Shown piece by piece: positions 18,280 through 26,804 of a DNA stretch of 64,000 nucleotides. Both the position numbers and the translations under genes were made by a program. The notes beneath the pieces are model-generated. The model searched no databases. It was not told where the DNA came from and saw only the letters and a program-made list of their open reading frames with translations. The DNA comes from an uncultured Adlercreutzia sp. (GTDB lineage: Bacteria > Actinomycetota > Coriobacteriia > Coriobacteriales > Eggerthellaceae): assembly GCA_910589165.1 (NCBI GenBank), contig CAJUSP010000011.1:1-64000 (forward strand). Direction: 5' to 3'. Every line of letters begins with the position of its first letter. The first letter of the stretch is position 1.

Positions 18280-19473
18280 CTACTGGGCGGCTTCGTGGAA
18301 GAGTTTTACGTAGTCTATGACGGCGTCATGCAGAGTGTTCAGGCCTTCCCCGTCTTCCACCCACTGGTGGGTGAAGGGGGCCTCGGGCAGGGTGAACTTG
18401 CAGCTTTCCAACGCCTGGTACACCTCGTTGGGGCCCATGGGCGCCCAGCCGTAGCTGCCGAAGGGAATGCCCACGCGGCCGGCCGGCGCAAGCCCGCGCA
18501 TGTAGCACAAAAACGACGCCACCGTGGGCATCATGGTCTTGTTCAACGTCGGCGACCCCACGGCGATGTAACGGGCATTCAGCACCTCGGCCATGATGTC
18601 GGAAATGTGGTTCACCTTCAGGTCCAGCAGGCGCGCCGGGATACCGACCTCGATGAATGCCTCGACGATTTCCACGGCCATGGCCTCGGTGGTGTGCCAC
18701 ATGGAGTCGTAGACCACGAGCGCGTACTCTTCGGGAATGCCCGCCGCCCACTTCTGGTACATCTCCAGAATCTCGGGCACGTGCGAGCGCCAGATAATGC
18801 CGTGGGCCGGGGCAATCATATCGAAGGAGAGCCCTGAGAGAGCCTTCAGCGCTGCCTCCACGTTCTTGCCGTAGGGCATGACGATGTTCGCGTAGTACTT
18901 CTGCGCCTGCACCAGCACCTCGGGCAGGCCCACCTCGTCGTCGAAGCGCTTGGAGGAGGCGTAGTGCTGGCCGAAGGCGTCGTTGGAGAAGAGAATCTGG
19001 TCGTACTCGTCGTAGGTGACCATGGAATCGGGCCAGTGCACCATGGGGGTCTGCACGAAGGTGAGGGTGCGGCGGCCGATGTTCAGGGTGTCGCCGGTTT
19101 TCACGCCCTGAAGCGGCAGGTCGCCGCCGTAATGGGCCGTAAGCCCGGCCACGCCCTTGGGCGCACCGGTGACGATGGTGGCATTTGGCGCGATGGCGGC
19201 CAGCTCGGGCACACCGCCGGAGTGATCCATTTCCACATGGTTCGAAATAATGTAGTCGATGGAGGCCGGATCCACGATGTCGGCGATGCGGTCGACCAGC
19301 TCGCCCACGAACTCGCGCTTGCAGGTGTCGATGAGCGTGATCTTCTCATCCAAGATAAGGTAGGCGTTGTAGGTGGACCCGCGCTCGGTGGTGTAGCCGT
19401 GGAAGTTGCGCTCGTTCCAATCGATGCCGCCCACCCAGTAGACATCCGGCTTAATCTCGATGGCTTTCAGCAT
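18280..19473 (-). CDS. A-type flavoprotein (flavodiiron protein)
   Basis: Predicted 397 aa, the usual size for a two-domain flavodiiron protein. The start at 19473 has an AGGAG at good spacing. The N-terminal metallo-beta-lactamase-like domain keeps the diiron ligands: NHVEMDHSGG, VHWPDSM, SNDAFGQH and APAHGIIW. The C-terminal flavodoxin domain shows the FMN phosphate loop VVYDSMWHTTEAMA. These cytoplasmic enzymes reduce oxygen to water and/or nitric oxide to nitrous oxide, receiving electrons from rubredoxin or a related carrier. It protects an anaerobe from oxygen or NO stress. There is no rubredoxin domain or neighbour in the window, so the donor is unknown. Confidence 0.92.
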   Translation of the reverse strand: MLKAIEIKPDVYWVGGIDWNERNFHGYTTERGSTYNAYLILDEKITLIDTCKREFVGELVDRIADIVDPASIDYIISNHVEMDHSGGVPELAAIAPNATIVTGAPKGVAGLTAHYGGDLPLQGVKTGDTLNIGRRTLTFVQTPMVHWPDSMVTYDEYDQILFSNDAFGQHYASSKRFDDEVGLPEVLVQAQKYYANIVMPYGKNVEAALKALSGLSFDMIAPAHGIIWRSHVPEILEMYQKWAAGIPEEYALVVYDSMWHTTEAMAVEIVEAFIEVGIPARLLDLKVNHISDIMAEVLNARYIAVGSPTLNKTMMPTVASFLCYMRGLAPAGRVGIPFGSYGWAPMGPNEVYQALESCKFTLPEAPFTHQWVEDGEGLNTLHDAVIDYVKLFHEAAQ

Positions 19474-19586
19474 GCCGCTCTCCTGTTCCTCGCCCGTCAA
19501 TTAGCTCTTCGCCATACTAGCCCAGCAAAGACAAGGCGCCCCAACCAGAGGCGCCCCGTTGCAAAAACGTTGTCGTGGCTCTTCGC

Positions 19587-21149
19587 CTACACATCCAGCT
19601 CCATGTAGGTGTCGAAGTCGTCGGTGACCTCCTTCGACGGCTCGGCGGTGAGCTTCGACACTACGATGATGACGATGAGCGCCAGCACGAAGCCGGGCAA
19701 CAGCTCGTAGACCGCGAACCAGCCGCCGAGCGGCGCGACGAGGTTCTTCCACACCACCACGGTCACCGCGCCGGTGAGCATGCCGGCGATGGCACCGGGC
19801 AGGTTCGTGCGGCGCCAGTACAGCGAGCACAGCATGAGCGGGCCGAACGACGCGCCGAAGCCGGCCCAGGCGTAGGACACGATGTCGAAGATGGACGAGT
19901 TCTGGTCCATAGCCAGGAAGATGCCCAGCAGCAGGATGACCGTCAGCGTGATGCGGGCCACGATCATAACCTGGTTGTCGGTGGCGTCGCGCTTGATGAG
20001 GCCCTTGAAGATGTTCGTGGCCACAGCCGACCCGGAGATGAGCAGGTAGCTGGAAGAGGAGCTCATGGCCGCGGCGAAGATGCCGGAGACCACCAGACCG
20101 CAGAAGAAGCTCGGCAGCAGCATCTTCGACAGCACGATGAACACCGATTCGGCGGCCGACTGGGTGAGGAACTCCGTCGGGATGAACGCGCGGCCGATGA
20201 GGCCGATGCACACCGCCGAGGACAGCGACACCACGAGCCAGATCATGGCGATGATACGCGACTTCTTGATCTCGTCGGAATGGCGGATGGACATGAAGCG
20301 GATGAGCACCTGGGGCATGCCGAAGTAGCCGAGGCCCCAGGCCAGGCCGCTCACGATGGTGATGAGGCCGTAGGTGCCGGCGGGGCCGAACATGGGCTCG
20401 TTGCCCTCGATGAGCTGGTTGCCCGCCTCGTCAAGCAGGGGCGTGGCAATTTCGGTGCCCGAAAGGAAGCCGGGGATGTTCTGCAGGAAGGCGACAGTGT
20501 TCTCCACGCCGCCGGCGGCCGTCACCGAGCCGATGAACACGGTGGCCAGGGCGCAGAACATGAGCGTGCCCTGCACGAGGTCGGTGGTGCACACCGACAG
20601 GTAGCCGCCCATGAAGGTGTACAGGAACACGATGATGGCGCCGATGACCATCATGACGCCGTAGTCCCAGCCGAACAGCGTCGCGAACAGCTTGCCGACG
20701 GTCACGAAGCAGCTGGCCGTGTAGATGGTGAAGAACAGCAGGATGATGACCGCGGCGATGGTCATGAGGATGTGCTTGGTGTCGTGGAAGCGGTTGCTGA
20801 AGAAGTCGGGCACCGTGATGGCGTTGCCGGCCTTCTCCGAGTACTTGCGCAGGCGCTTCGCCACGAACTTCCAGTTCAGGTACGTGCCGATAGCCAGGCC
20901 GATGGCCGTCCACATGGCATCCGACGCGCCGGTGAAGTAGGCCACACCGGGCAGGCCCATGAGCAGCCAGCCGGACATGTCCGAGGCCTCAGCGGAAAGC
21001 GCCGTGAGCCAGGGGCCCAGGCCGCGGCCGCCGAGGAAGTACTCCTCCGACGACGAGTTGGAGCGCTTGGCGTAGATGAAGCCGATGACTACCACTACCA
21101 CGAAGTAGAGCAGCATGGCTATGACTACTTGCATATCGCTTTCGATCAT
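19587..21149 (-). CDS. Sodium:solute symporter, PutP-like (proline family)
   Basis: Predicted 520 aa with about 13 hydrophobic segments, matching the sodium/solute symporter family. The start ATG 21149 follows GGGGG. The N-terminal part has SSSEEYFLGGRGLGPW, then SAEASDMSGWLLMGLPG, which is characteristic of the PutP sodium/proline branch including the sodium-site SDMSGW region. A likely role is sodium-driven uptake of proline or another amino acid or betaine. It stands alone; its 5' leader contains a long inverted repeat (21187-21306). A weak GGCGCC hairpin near 19535-19553 follows the stop. Confidence 0.9.
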   Translation of the reverse strand: MIESDMQVVIAMLLYFVVVVVIGFIYAKRSNSSSEEYFLGGRGLGPWLTALSAEASDMSGWLLMGLPGVAYFTGASDAMWTAIGLAIGTYLNWKFVAKRLRKYSEKAGNAITVPDFFSNRFHDTKHILMTIAAVIILLFFTIYTASCFVTVGKLFATLFGWDYGVMMVIGAIIVFLYTFMGGYLSVCTTDLVQGTLMFCALATVFIGSVTAAGGVENTVAFLQNIPGFLSGTEIATPLLDEAGNQLIEGNEPMFGPAGTYGLITIVSGLAWGLGYFGMPQVLIRFMSIRHSDEIKKSRIIAMIWLVVSLSSAVCIGLIGRAFIPTEFLTQSAAESVFIVLSKMLLPSFFCGLVVSGIFAAAMSSSSSYLLISGSAVATNIFKGLIKRDATDNQVMIVARITLTVILLLGIFLAMDQNSSIFDIVSYAWAGFGASFGPLMLCSLYWRRTNLPGAIAGMLTGAVTVVVWKNLVAPLGGWFAVYELLPGFVLALIVIIVVSKLTAEPSKEVTDDFDTYMELDV

Positions 21150-21186
21150 AGTGTGTCCCCCTTTCGGGCTTCGGGCTCCTCGAGGG

Positions 21187-21306
21187 CTGAGGTTGGCGAA
21201 GGGGCGCCGTGCTCAGACAGATGCGAAATGCGCCCTCCGCGTTCCCAATCGGAAATCGCCTGGCGCACTTCGCATAACTGCGCGCGGACCCTTTCGCCAA
21301 TCTCAG
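21187..21306. promoter_or_regulatory. Long imperfect hairpin upstream of putP-like gene
   Basis: CTGAGGTTGGCGAAGGG (21187-21203) pairs with CCCTTTCGCCAATCTCAG (21289-21306), and inside it GATGCGAAATGCGCC (21220-21234) pairs with GGCGCACTTCGCAT (21262-21275). The result is a 120-nt folded element in the 5' leader of the symporter (minus strand) and upstream of the aminotransferase (plus strand). It does not match a riboswitch I recognise. Confidence 0.55.
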
Positions 21307-21440
21307 CTCCGATCGTCGACTGATCGAAGTTAGGTGCCCTTCTCCTTCTTATTACTGACCTTTGGGATTATACTTTACTGCGATGGAGTGACGGGCTCGA
21401 TATTGAGCGTATGAACGGTTTTACGGCGAAAGGATGCCCC

Positions 21441-22730
21441 ATGGCGCGTTACGCGGATCTGTCGAAGGCGGAATTGGAAGAGGAGCTCAGCCGCGTGCGC
21501 GAACGCTACGTGGAGCTTCAGGCGCGCGACCTGGCCCTAAACATGGCCCGCGGCAAGCCCTCGGCGGCGCAGCTGGAGCTTTCCCTGCCGATGCTCGACC
21601 TGCTGGATTCTGCGGCCGACCTGCGCGCCGAAGACGGCACCGACTGCCGCAACTACGGCGTACTCGACGGCATTCCCGAGGCCAAGCGGCTCATGGCTGC
21701 GCTGCTGGACGATGCGCCCGAGAACGTCATCGTACTGGGCAACGCGTCGCTCACGGCCATGTACGATGCCATGGCGCGCTACTGGATGTTCGGCGCGCTG
21801 GGCAGCGAGCCCTGGGGGCGGCTTGACGAGGTGAAGTGGCTCTGCCCCGTGCCGGGTTACGACCGGCACTTCACCATCTGCGAGGCGCTGGGCATTCAGA
21901 TGATCCCCGTGCCCATGGACGAGAACGGCCCCGACATGGACGAGGTCGAACGGCTTGTGGCCGCCGATCCGGCTATCAAGGGCATTTGGTGCGTGCCGAA
22001 GTACTCGAACCCCTCGGGCGTCACGTATTCCGATGACGTGGTGCGCCGCCTCGCTTCCATGGAAACCGCAGCCCCCGACTTCCGCATCTTCTGGGACAAC
22101 GCCTACGCCGTGCACCATCTGTCGGACGACCCGGCCGAGCAGGACGCCGTGCTCGACATTGCCGCGGCCTGCGCCGAGGCCGGCAACCCCGACCGCTACC
22201 TGAAGTTCGGCTCCACCTCGAAGATCACCTTCCCCGGGGCCGGCGTGGCCGCTGTGGCCGGAAGCCCCGCCAACGTCGCCGAGATCAAGCGGCATATGAA
22301 CGCCCAGGCCATCGGCCACGACAAGCTGAACCAGCTGCGCCACGCCCGCTTCCTCGACGAGGGCCGGGGCATCGCCGCCCACATGGCGCGCCATGGCGAG
22401 CTTATGAAGCCGAGATTCGATCTGGTGGTGCGTTGCCTGGACGATGAACTAGGCGAGGCCGACATCGCCACGTGGACGAACCCCCGCGGCGGCTACTTCG
22501 TCAGCTTCGACGGACCCGCGGGTACCGCCGAGCGCATCGTGGCCTTGGCGAAGGAGGCTGGCGTGGTCATGACCGGTGCCGGCGCCACCTGGCCCTACGG
22601 CAACGACCCCGCCGACGCCAACATCCGCATCGCCCCCTCGCTTCCGCCGCTCGAGGAGCTGGAAGCCGCCATGGAGGTGTTCTGCTGCTGCGTGAAGCTG
22701 GCGGCCTTGGAGCAGCTGCTGGAAGAGTAA
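21441..22730 (+). CDS. Aspartate aminotransferase, type Ic
   Basis: Predicted 429 aa, PLP-dependent fold type I. The start at 21441 is preferred over an upstream ATG because GAAAGGA sits just before it. The PLP lysine lies in FGSTSKITFPGAG, the cofactor aspartate in FWDNAYAVHHL, and the substrate loop in PKYSNPSGV. This larger subgroup of class I enzymes transfers the amino group between glutamate and oxaloacetate to make L-aspartate. It heads a co-oriented run with an ATP-grasp ligase, an Asp/Glu racemase and AsnB, all of which could draw on its product. A 164-base gap separates it from the next gene, with a possible terminator, so it may be transcribed separately. Confidence 0.88.
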   Translation: MARYADLSKAELEEELSRVRERYVELQARDLALNMARGKPSAAQLELSLPMLDLLDSAADLRAEDGTDCRNYGVLDGIPEAKRLMAALLDDAPENVIVLGNASLTAMYDAMARYWMFGALGSEPWGRLDEVKWLCPVPGYDRHFTICEALGIQMIPVPMDENGPDMDEVERLVAADPAIKGIWCVPKYSNPSGVTYSDDVVRRLASMETAAPDFRIFWDNAYAVHHLSDDPAEQDAVLDIAAACAEAGNPDRYLKFGSTSKITFPGAGVAAVAGSPANVAEIKRHMNAQAIGHDKLNQLRHARFLDEGRGIAAHMARHGELMKPRFDLVVRCLDDELGEADIATWTNPRGGYFVSFDGPAGTAERIVALAKEAGVVMTGAGATWPYGNDPADANIRIAPSLPPLEELEAAMEVFCCCVKLAALEQLLEE

Positions 22731-22786
22731 GGGCGTTTCACCTGGTCTTTCTTCGTTGCGTTACGCTTTTCGCCTTACGTTTATTT

Positions 22787-22843
22787 AGCCCTCCTTACCT
22801 TTTCTTAAGCAAATGCTATGGGAAGCGTAAAGGGGGCTTTTTC
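22787..22843 (+). terminator. Possible terminator after aspartate aminotransferase
   Basis: AGCCCTCCTTAC (22787-22798) pairs imperfectly with GTAAAGGGGGCT (22827-22838), followed by a T-rich CTTTTTCT. The stem has mismatches, so this is tentative. Confidence 0.4.
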
Positions 22844-22894
22844 TATCATCGTTCCCGAGAGAAATTCCCCACGAGCCCTCGGGAGATGAGCGTT

Positions 22895-24193
22895 ATGGAC
22901 ACAACGAGCGAGTTTCTGCCGGTTATTCTGGGCGGCGACATTGGCGCCTACAGCCTGGCGCGGGCCTTTCACGAGGAGTACGGCGTAGTCTCGCTCGTCG
23001 TGAGCCAGCGCTCCTCGCACCTGTGCGGCGATTCCACCATTCTTGTGAACCAGGTGGTGCCAGGCATCGAGGATCGCGAAACCCTGCGCGCCACTTTGCT
23101 CGACATCGCCGAAACCCACGGGCACCGTCCCCTGCTGCTGCTCGCCTGCGGCGATTGGTACGTGCGCATGATCGTGGAGATGCGGGGCGACCTGGAAGGC
23201 GCCTACCTCATCCCCTACATCGACGAGGGCCTGCTGAACAAGCTCGTGCTGAAGGACAGCTTCTACGCTCTGTGTGCCGAAGTCGGCGTGCCCGTGCCGC
23301 ACACGGTCGTCTATCGCACCGCCGACGATCCGTCGGCTCTGGCGCTTCCCTTCGACTTCCCCGTGGTGGCCAAGCCCGCTTCCTCGGCGGCCTACCATTA
23401 CGCCGACTTCCCCGAGAAGCGAAAAGTGTTCTTCTGCGACAACCGCGTCGAGCTGGAACGGGTGCTGAACGCCGTGCGGGGGAGCACCTACGACGGCGCG
23501 TTCCTCGTACAGGAGCGCATTCCGGGCAACGACACCACCATGCGCATCCTCACTACCTACTCCGACCGCACTGGCCGCGTGCGCTTCGCCGCGTTCGGAC
23601 AGACGCTGCTGGAAGACCCGCGGCCCTTCGGCGTGGGCAACCCGCTGGCCATCGTGAGCCGCACCGACGAGACGGTGGTCGCCGAGGCCACCCGCCTGCT
23701 CGAGGCGGTGGGCTACACCGGCTTCGCCAACTTCGACATCAAGGTGGACCCGCGCGACGGCAGCCACCGCTTCCTCGAGATAAACACGCGGCTGGGGCGC
23801 AGCAACTTTTACGTCACCGCCGCCGGGCACAACGTGGCGAAATGGCTTGTGGAAGACCTCGTGCAGCAGCGCTCCTTCGCCGGCCCGTGCACCGTGGCCC
23901 GCGGGCGCGAGAGCCTGTACGCCGTAGCGCCGAAGCCGACGGTGCTGGCCGCCATCCACGAGGAGTCCCTGCGGGCCGAGGTGCGCGACCTGTACGAGTT
24001 CGGTTGCGACGCCGACCCGCTGGCCTACAGCGCCGAGCGGCGGCTGCGGCGCAAGCTGTACCCCTACTGGTTTGCTATTAAGCAGTGGCGCGCACTGCGG
24101 CCCTACCTTAAGAAGGCGCGGTGCCCGGCCCACGCGGCCCCCGGCGCGTCGCCATCGTGGGGCGCTGATGCGGTGCTGGGAGCGGCGCTGTGA
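22895..24193 (+). CDS. ATP-grasp ligase, D-aspartate-ligase-like
   Basis: Predicted 432 aa. ATG 22895 is favoured over the in-frame ATG 22886 because GGGAG (22881-22885) is then correctly spaced. The N-terminus (FLPVILGGDIGAYSLARAFH) resembles the opening of the Enterococcus D-aspartate ligase type of carboxylate-amine ligases. The ATP-grasp core includes FPVVAKPASS (ATP lysine) and the Mg-binding RFLEINTRLG near residue 300. The C-terminal stretch is basic. Family members add D-aspartate to the stem peptide lysine side chain of peptidoglycan precursors. The racemase start overlaps its stop by 4 bases and AsnB follows, which supports a D-Asp pathway. It could instead act on another amino acid; the substrate is inferred from context. 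Confidence 0.78.
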   Translation: MDTTSEFLPVILGGDIGAYSLARAFHEEYGVVSLVVSQRSSHLCGDSTILVNQVVPGIEDRETLRATLLDIAETHGHRPLLLLACGDWYVRMIVEMRGDLEGAYLIPYIDEGLLNKLVLKDSFYALCAEVGVPVPHTVVYRTADDPSALALPFDFPVVAKPASSAAYHYADFPEKRKVFFCDNRVELERVLNAVRGSTYDGAFLVQERIPGNDTTMRILTTYSDRTGRVRFAAFGQTLLEDPRPFGVGNPLAIVSRTDETVVAEATRLLEAVGYTGFANFDIKVDPRDGSHRFLEINTRLGRSNFYVTAAGHNVAKWLVEDLVQQRSFAGPCTVARGRESLYAVAPKPTVLAAIHEESLRAEVRDLYEFGCDADPLAYSAERRLRRKLYPYWFAIKQWRALRPYLKKARCPAHAAPGASPSWGADAVLGAAL

Positions 24194-24918
24194 CGGCGCG
24201 GCTCGTCGGCGTGCTGGGCGGTGCCGGGCCGGGAGCCACGGCCTACTTCCTGCAGCGGCTCGTCGCCCGCACCGAGGCCCGTTGCGACCAGGAGCACATT
24301 CGCACCCTCGCCTTCAACGACACGGCCATTCCCGACCGCACCGACTTCCTGCTGGGTCGCAGCGCGCGCTCGCCCCTAGACGCCCTGGTTGAGGATGGGC
24401 AGCTGCTTGCCGCCTGCGGGTGCGATCTTCTGGCGCTGCCCTGCAACACGGCCCACAGCTTCTTCGACGAGCTGCAGCGCCAGGTGCCCGTGCCCGTGGT
24501 GCACATGGTGCGCGAGACCGTCGAGCGGGCGCGGGCGCTGGGAGTGCGCCGCCTGGGGGTGCTGGGCACGCTGGGCACGGTCGCCAGCAGAGTGTACGCC
24601 GCCGAGGCGGAGCGCGCCGGGTTGGAATGCGCTTACCCGGGCCCCGCCACCCAGCACGAGGTCAGCCGCATCATCTTCGACGAGGTGAAGGCCGGGCGCG
24701 CGGTCGATCCAGCGACTCTTGAAAGGCTGACGGCCTCCCTGGAGGCCCTCGGCTGCGACGCCGCGGTGCTCGCCTGTACCGAGCTCTCCCTCGCCTTCGG
24801 CCAGGCGACCCGCACAGCGACAACCATACCCGTCGTCGATGCCCTGGACGTGCTGGCCGACGCCGTCATCGAGCGTACGGGGCATCGAAGGAGAGAAGAG
24901 CCATGTGCGGTTTCGTAG
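24190..24918 (+). CDS. Aspartate/glutamate racemase family protein
   Basis: Predicted 242 aa, starting at GTG 24190 in a GTGA overlap with the ATP-grasp gene, so the two are translationally coupled. Both catalytic cysteines of cofactor-independent racemases are present: ALPCNTAH (around residue 82) and VLACTELS (around 197). GGAGPGATAYFLQRL at the N-terminus is typical of the aspartate racemase branch. The expected reaction is L-Asp to D-Asp, although Glu or other acids cannot be excluded. It overlaps the AsnB start by 16 bases. Its position between a D-Asp-ligase-like enzyme and an asparagine synthetase is the strongest clue to substrate. Confidence 0.88.
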   Translation: MTARLVGVLGGAGPGATAYFLQRLVARTEARCDQEHIRTLAFNDTAIPDRTDFLLGRSARSPLDALVEDGQLLAACGCDLLALPCNTAHSFFDELQRQVPVPVVHMVRETVERARALGVRRLGVLGTLGTVASRVYAAEAERAGLECAYPGPATQHEVSRIIFDEVKAGRAVDPATLERLTASLEALGCDAAVLACTELSLAFGQATRTATTIPVVDALDVLADAVIERTGHRRREEPCAVS

Positions 24919-26789
24919 GGTTTGTCGACGAGGAGCGCGGCTACGACCGTCTGTCCGTGCTGCAGGCGATGGCGGCCGCCATTGCCCACCGCGGGCCCGA
25001 TGCCGAGGGCCTTTTCGACGACGGCCGCTGCGCCCTTGGCTTCCGCCGGCTGGCCATCATCGACCTGGAGGGCGCGAACCAGCCGCTTCTCAACGAGGAC
25101 GGCAGCCTCGTGCTCGTGTTCAACGGCGAGATATACAACTACCGCGAGCTGCGCCGCCGCCTTACGGCCGCCGGGCACGTGTTCTCGACGGAGGGCGATG
25201 GCGAGGTGCTGGTTCACGGCTGGGAGCAGTGGGGGCCGAAGCTCCTGGACCAACTTCGCGGCATGTTCGCCTTCGCTCTGTACAACCGCGCAACCGGCGA
25301 GCTTTTCTGCGCCCGCGACGCCTTCGGCATCAAGCCGCTCTACTACACCGCCGAGGGGCGCCGGCTGCTGTTCGGCTCGGAGATCAAGGGGCTCCTCCCC
25401 CACCCGCGGTTCCAACGACGGTTGAACGAGGGGCGCCTGGCCACCTACCTCTGCATGGAGTACCAGCCCGACGACGAGACGCTGTTCGAGGGCGTGCGCA
25501 AGCTGCCGGCCGGCCACTGGATGCGCTGGCGCGACGGAGTGCTTGAGCGCCAGCGCTGGTTCTTCCCGCGCTTCACCGATGCCGGGAAGGCGCCCCGAGG
25601 CAGCCTCGACCGTAACGCCGCCCTCATCGCCGATACCCTGCGCGATTCGGTGGCGACCCACGCTGTGGCCGATGTGGAAGTGGGCTGCTTCCTCTCGGCC
25701 GGGGTGGACTCGAGCCTGGTGGCCCACGAGGCCGCCCGCATCATGGACGCGCGCACCTTCACGGTGGGCTGGGGAGAGGAGGCCTATTCGGAACTGGCCG
25801 CCGCAGCCGACTTCGCCAAAGCGACGGGGCTGCGCAACCGCCAGCGCGTCATCGACGACCGCACGTTCTTCGCCTCGGTGCCCGCGGTGCAGTACGCCAT
25901 GGACGAGCCGTTGCCCAACCCCTCGGCCGTGCCGCTGTACCATCTGTGCCATATGGCGGCGGAAGACGTGAAGGTGGTCATGTCCGGCGAGGGAGCCGAC
26001 GAGCTGTTCGGCGGCTACCCGTACTACCAGGAATGCCTCGCCTTCGAGCCCTACGGAGCCGTGCCCGCGCCCCTGCGCCGAGCGGCGGCGCGAGCGGCCT
26101 CCCACTTGCCCGAAGGCACTCACGGGCGCCGCTACCTCATGCGCGGCGCCGAGCCCTTCGCCCGCCGCTACCTGCGCTGGGAATACAACTTCACCTTCGC
26201 GGAAGCGAACGAGTTGCTGCACCCCGACCTGGGTGGCACCAGCTCCGCCGATGCCCAGGCCAGCACCCCGCTGCCGCCCTGGGCTCTCGGGCGCGACCTC
26301 GTCGGGGAAGTGCTGGGAGGCGCCCCCGACGAGGTGACCGCCATGCAGACCCTCGACATTCTCCTTTGGATGCAGCAGGACATTCTGCTGAAGGCGGACA
26401 AGATGTCCATGGCCGCCTCGCTCGAGCTGCGCGTGCCGTTCCTCGACCGCGAGATGTTCGCCATCGCCAGCCGCCTGCCCACCGGCCAGCGCGTGAGCCG
26501 CCGCGAAACGAAGGTCGCCCTGCGCGCCGCCGCAGCCCGCACGCTGCCGCCGCGCACCGCCGCCATGCCGAAGAAGGGGTTCCTCACCCCGCTGGCCTCC
26601 TGGCTCAAGCGCGACCGCTGGGCCGCCGAACTGCGCGAAGTCTTCCACAGCGAGACAGCGCGCCGCTACTTCGATGTCGCCCGCCTGGACCAGCTCCTCG
26701 CCGACCACCAAGCGGGCCGCGCCCGCAACATGAAGAAGCTCTGGGCCTGCTACTGCTTCCTCCTCTGGCACGACCAGTACTTCAGGTAG
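24903..26789 (+). CDS. asnB: Asparagine synthetase B-type, glutamine-hydrolysing
   Basis: Predicted 628 aa. Residue 2 is the nucleophilic Cys (MCGFVGFVDEERG), as needed for the N-terminal glutaminase; FNGEIYNYREL and HRGPDAEG are also visible. The C-terminal synthase domain has the ATP-binding LSAGVDSSLVA loop near residue 265 and GEGADELFGGYPYY. Canonical AsnB amidates free L-Asp. Homologues placed in wall clusters, such as lactococcal AsnH, amidate D-Asp on peptidoglycan precursors. The start lies inside the racemase gene (16-base overlap), so all three proteins appear coupled. Either role fits the sequence; context favours wall amidation. Confidence 0.9.
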   Translation: MCGFVGFVDEERGYDRLSVLQAMAAAIAHRGPDAEGLFDDGRCALGFRRLAIIDLEGANQPLLNEDGSLVLVFNGEIYNYRELRRRLTAAGHVFSTEGDGEVLVHGWEQWGPKLLDQLRGMFAFALYNRATGELFCARDAFGIKPLYYTAEGRRLLFGSEIKGLLPHPRFQRRLNEGRLATYLCMEYQPDDETLFEGVRKLPAGHWMRWRDGVLERQRWFFPRFTDAGKAPRGSLDRNAALIADTLRDSVATHAVADVEVGCFLSAGVDSSLVAHEAARIMDARTFTVGWGEEAYSELAAAADFAKATGLRNRQRVIDDRTFFASVPAVQYAMDEPLPNPSAVPLYHLCHMAAEDVKVVMSGEGADELFGGYPYYQECLAFEPYGAVPAPLRRAAARAASHLPEGTHGRRYLMRGAEPFARRYLRWEYNFTFAEANELLHPDLGGTSSADAQASTPLPPWALGRDLVGEVLGGAPDEVTAMQTLDILLWMQQDILLKADKMSMAASLELRVPFLDREMFAIASRLPTGQRVSRRETKVALRAAAARTLPPRTAAMPKKGFLTPLASWLKRDRWAAELREVFHSETARRYFDVARLDQLLADHQAGRARNMKKLWACYCFLLWHDQYFR

Positions 26790-26804
26790 ACGCGGCAGCG
26801 TTCC

